A DNA stretch of 6,557 nt from Gammaproteobacteria bacterium (lineage in GTDB: Bacteria > Pseudomonadota > Gammaproteobacteria > Eutrophobiales > Eutrophobiaceae): NCBI GenBank assembly GCA_012270695.1, contig JAAXHV010000312.1, positions 1 through 6,557 on the forward strand, given 5' to 3'. Both the position numbers and the translations under genes were made by a program. Numbering within the stretch: the first letter of the stretch is position 1; each line of letters opens with the position of its first letter. The notes beneath the pieces are model-generated. The model did not search any database and had not been told where the DNA came from. It worked only from the letters and a program-made list of their open reading frames with translations. This document shows positions 5,022 to 6,557 of the stretch, one piece after another.

Positions 5022-6515
5022 ATGACTTTTAAACTACCCGACAGCACGGAACTGAAACGGCTGGCCGCTGAACTGAACCTGACGTTGGATGATATCAAGG
5101 CGGAAAAGCTGCTTGAGTACATGCAGCCTATTGCCGAAGGTTATCAATTTATCGATGGCTGTGAGGATGAACTGCCTGCCTCGGCTTACCGTGGACGGGA
5201 TTATTATTATCCTCAAGCAGACGAAAATCCGTTTGGCGCCTGGCTGCTGAAATGTCAAATCAAAGGCGCCGCATCCGGCCCTTTGCTCGGCAGGAAGGTT
5301 GCAGTCAAGGACAATATCTTTGTCGCGGACCTGCCCCTGACGGATGGTTCCGGCGTATTGTCCGAACTCGTGGCAGATTTCGATGCGACGGTCGTGGACA
5401 GGCTGCTCAACGCCGGCGCCGGGATAGTCGGGAAGACCGTCTGTGAATACCTGTGCCTGTCGGGCGGCAGCGCCACCTCGGCCAGCGGCATCGTACAGAA
5501 TCCCCGGAAACCGGGTTACTCCACCGGCGGCTCATCCTCCGGCAGCGCCGCGCTGGTTGCGACCGGTGAGGTGGATATGGCCCTGGGTACGGACCAGGGC
5601 GGCTCGGTGCGCATCCCGGCAAGCTGGACCGGCGTGGTCGGGATGAAAGCGACCCGGGGCGTGGTTCCCTTCAGCGGTGGCGTGCCCATAGAGGCGTCCA
5701 TAGAATATATAGGCCCCCTGACCAATACCGTAGCCGACAATGCCCTGTACCTGGAAGTCCTGGCCCACAGCGGTGAAGGCGACAGGCCGGACTATACCAG
5801 CTCCCTGGGACAGGGGCCTGCAGGTCTGAAGATCGCCGTGGTAAAAGAAGGTTTTGGCTGGCCGTCTTCTGCGCCCGCGGTGGATCAATGTGTTAAATCC
5901 GCGGCATCCCACTTCGCCTCGCTGGGGGCAACGGTGGAGGAAATATCCATCCCCGATCACCTGACCGGTCCGGCTATCTGGGGAGGCGTTGTTACGGATG
6001 GTTTATGGCAGACCTTGAAGCTGAACGGTGTGGGATTTAACCACGAGGATATTTATTCGCCGGCGTTGTTCACAGCAATGCGGAATTGGACCGCCCGCAT
6101 CAGTGGCGCGCCAATTAACGCGGCGCTGATCCTGCTGTTGGGCCGCTACCTGGAGAAATATCACGGCCGTTACTATGCCAAGGCAAAGAACCTGGTGCGG
6201 AAACTGCGGGCGAGCTACGACAAGCCCTTGCAGGAGTATGACCTGCTGCTCATGCCGACTACGGTCGCGACGGCCACGAACAACCCGGAGTCACTGGCGC
6301 GCGCAAGCGATGATCAGATCATGCAGACGGCATTCGGCAATACGCTGAACACCTGCCAGTTCAACGCCACCGGACACCCGGCCATCTCCATCCCCTGCGG
6401 GCAGGTCGACGGCCTCCCTGTGGGCCTGATGCTGGTAGGCCGGCACCATGCGGAAAAGACCATCTACCAGGCCGCCCATGCCTTCGAGCAATCAACGGAT
6501 TGGCAGGAGAGATAA
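5022..6515 (+). CDS. Amidase-signature hydrolase, nitrile-hydratase-associated amidase type
   Basis: A 497-residue cytoplasmic amidase that hydrolyses a carboxamide to the acid and ammonia through the Ser-cisSer-Lys triad. Lys96 lies in GRKVAVKDNI, cis-Ser171 in STGGSSSGSAAL and nucleophile Ser195 in GTDQGGSVRIPASWTGVVG; the 24-residue Ser-Ser spacing is the family norm. The DQGGS(V/I)RIPA form (Gln where most members have Thr), the later WGGVVTDGLWQTLKLNGVGF (about 320-340) and the C-terminal FNATGHPAISIPCG and GLPVGLMLVGRHH match enantioselective amidases found beside nitrile hydratases in Rhodococcus, as recalled. It is not a GatA type, since no GatB or GatC is near. Length is close to the roughly 520-residue relatives and the gene looks intact. 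No nitrile hydratase gene lies in the window. It is divergent from the ligase operon across a 212-base region, which suggests co-regulation. The substrate is probably an aryl or aliphatic amide (inference). Confidence 0.93.
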   Translation: MTFKLPDSTELKRLAAELNLTLDDIKAEKLLEYMQPIAEGYQFIDGCEDELPASAYRGRDYYYPQADENPFGAWLLKCQIKGAASGPLLGRKVAVKDNIFVADLPLTDGSGVLSELVADFDATVVDRLLNAGAGIVGKTVCEYLCLSGGSATSASGIVQNPRKPGYSTGGSSSGSAALVATGEVDMALGTDQGGSVRIPASWTGVVGMKATRGVVPFSGGVPIEASIEYIGPLTNTVADNALYLEVLAHSGEGDRPDYTSSLGQGPAGLKIAVVKEGFGWPSSAPAVDQCVKSAASHFASLGATVEEISIPDHLTGPAIWGGVVTDGLWQTLKLNGVGFNHEDIYSPALFTAMRNWTARISGAPINAALILLLGRYLEKYHGRYYAKAKNLVRKLRASYDKPLQEYDLLLMPTTVATATNNPESLARASDDQIMQTAFGNTLNTCQFNATGHPAISIPCGQVDGLPVGLMLVGRHHAEKTIYQAAHAFEQSTDWQER

Positions 6516-6557
6516 CGACTGTCAATCCCCCGTTCCCTCCGTCGCAGGATTGTAGGT

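Noticed and set aside
5532..5960. Minus-strand frame of 142 codons within the amidase
   Set aside because: Antisense to the amidase catalytic region; composition is low-complexity and shadow-like.
1..6557. CRISPR array, tRNA or rRNA genes, transposase or integrase
   Set aside because: No regularly spaced repeats, no cloverleaf-like or rRNA sequence, and no recombinase motifs were seen on either strand, despite the remnant block suggesting past mobility.
6516..6557. Terminator or new gene after the amidase
   Set aside because: The 42 bases to the edge show no hairpin with T-run and no convincing start site.

Overview
The window suggests a Pseudomonadota genome, most likely gammaproteobacterial. 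Codon use is moderately GC-rich with G/C-ending codons, start sites are Shine-Dalgarno preceded, and a REP-like palindrome of a type common in that phylum is present. No marker gene fixes the genus. The flanking catabolic genes look intact. The middle (about 984-2855) looks like a decaying accessory insert.

Layout. (1) 1-806, minus: the N-terminal 268 residues of an intact-looking HyuA/acetophenone-carboxylase-type ATP-binding subunit that runs off the left edge. (2) 807-983: its leader region, with a minus-strand extended -10 box and two micro-ORFs, one resembling the very start of an AAA ATPase. (3) 984-2855, plus: remnants of a small secretion or processing locus. These are an orphan 51-codon C-terminal piece, a secreted two-lobed (two DTG motifs) pepsin/retropepsin-like protein broken by frameshift, the first 75 codons of a CvaA/RaxA-like HlyD adaptor, and the last part of an exporter ABC ATPase with a damaged signature motif. 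(4) 2868-4809, minus: a two-gene operon of an AMP-forming aromatic acyl-CoA ligase and a stand-alone Lrp/AsnC effector-binding (RAM) domain. (5) 4810-5021: a divergent control region with a plausible promoter, a 12-bp perfect palindrome and a REP-like hairpin. (6) 5022-6515, plus: an amidase-signature hydrolase of the nitrile-hydratase-associated type.

How the genes may work together (inference). The HyuA-like carboxylase/hydrolase subunit, CoA ligase, RAM sensor and amidase would suit catabolism of an aromatic or amide-type compound. The amidase would release a carboxylic acid and the ligase would activate it as a CoA thioester. Alternatively, the HyuA-type carboxylase would make a beta-keto acid for the ligase, as in acetophenone degradation. 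The hyuA gene and the ligase operon share a strand but are separated by the remnant block, so the block may have landed between them. The most unusual material is the block itself: a candidate peptide-export system associated with a periplasmic two-lobed aspartic protease, seen here only as ruins.
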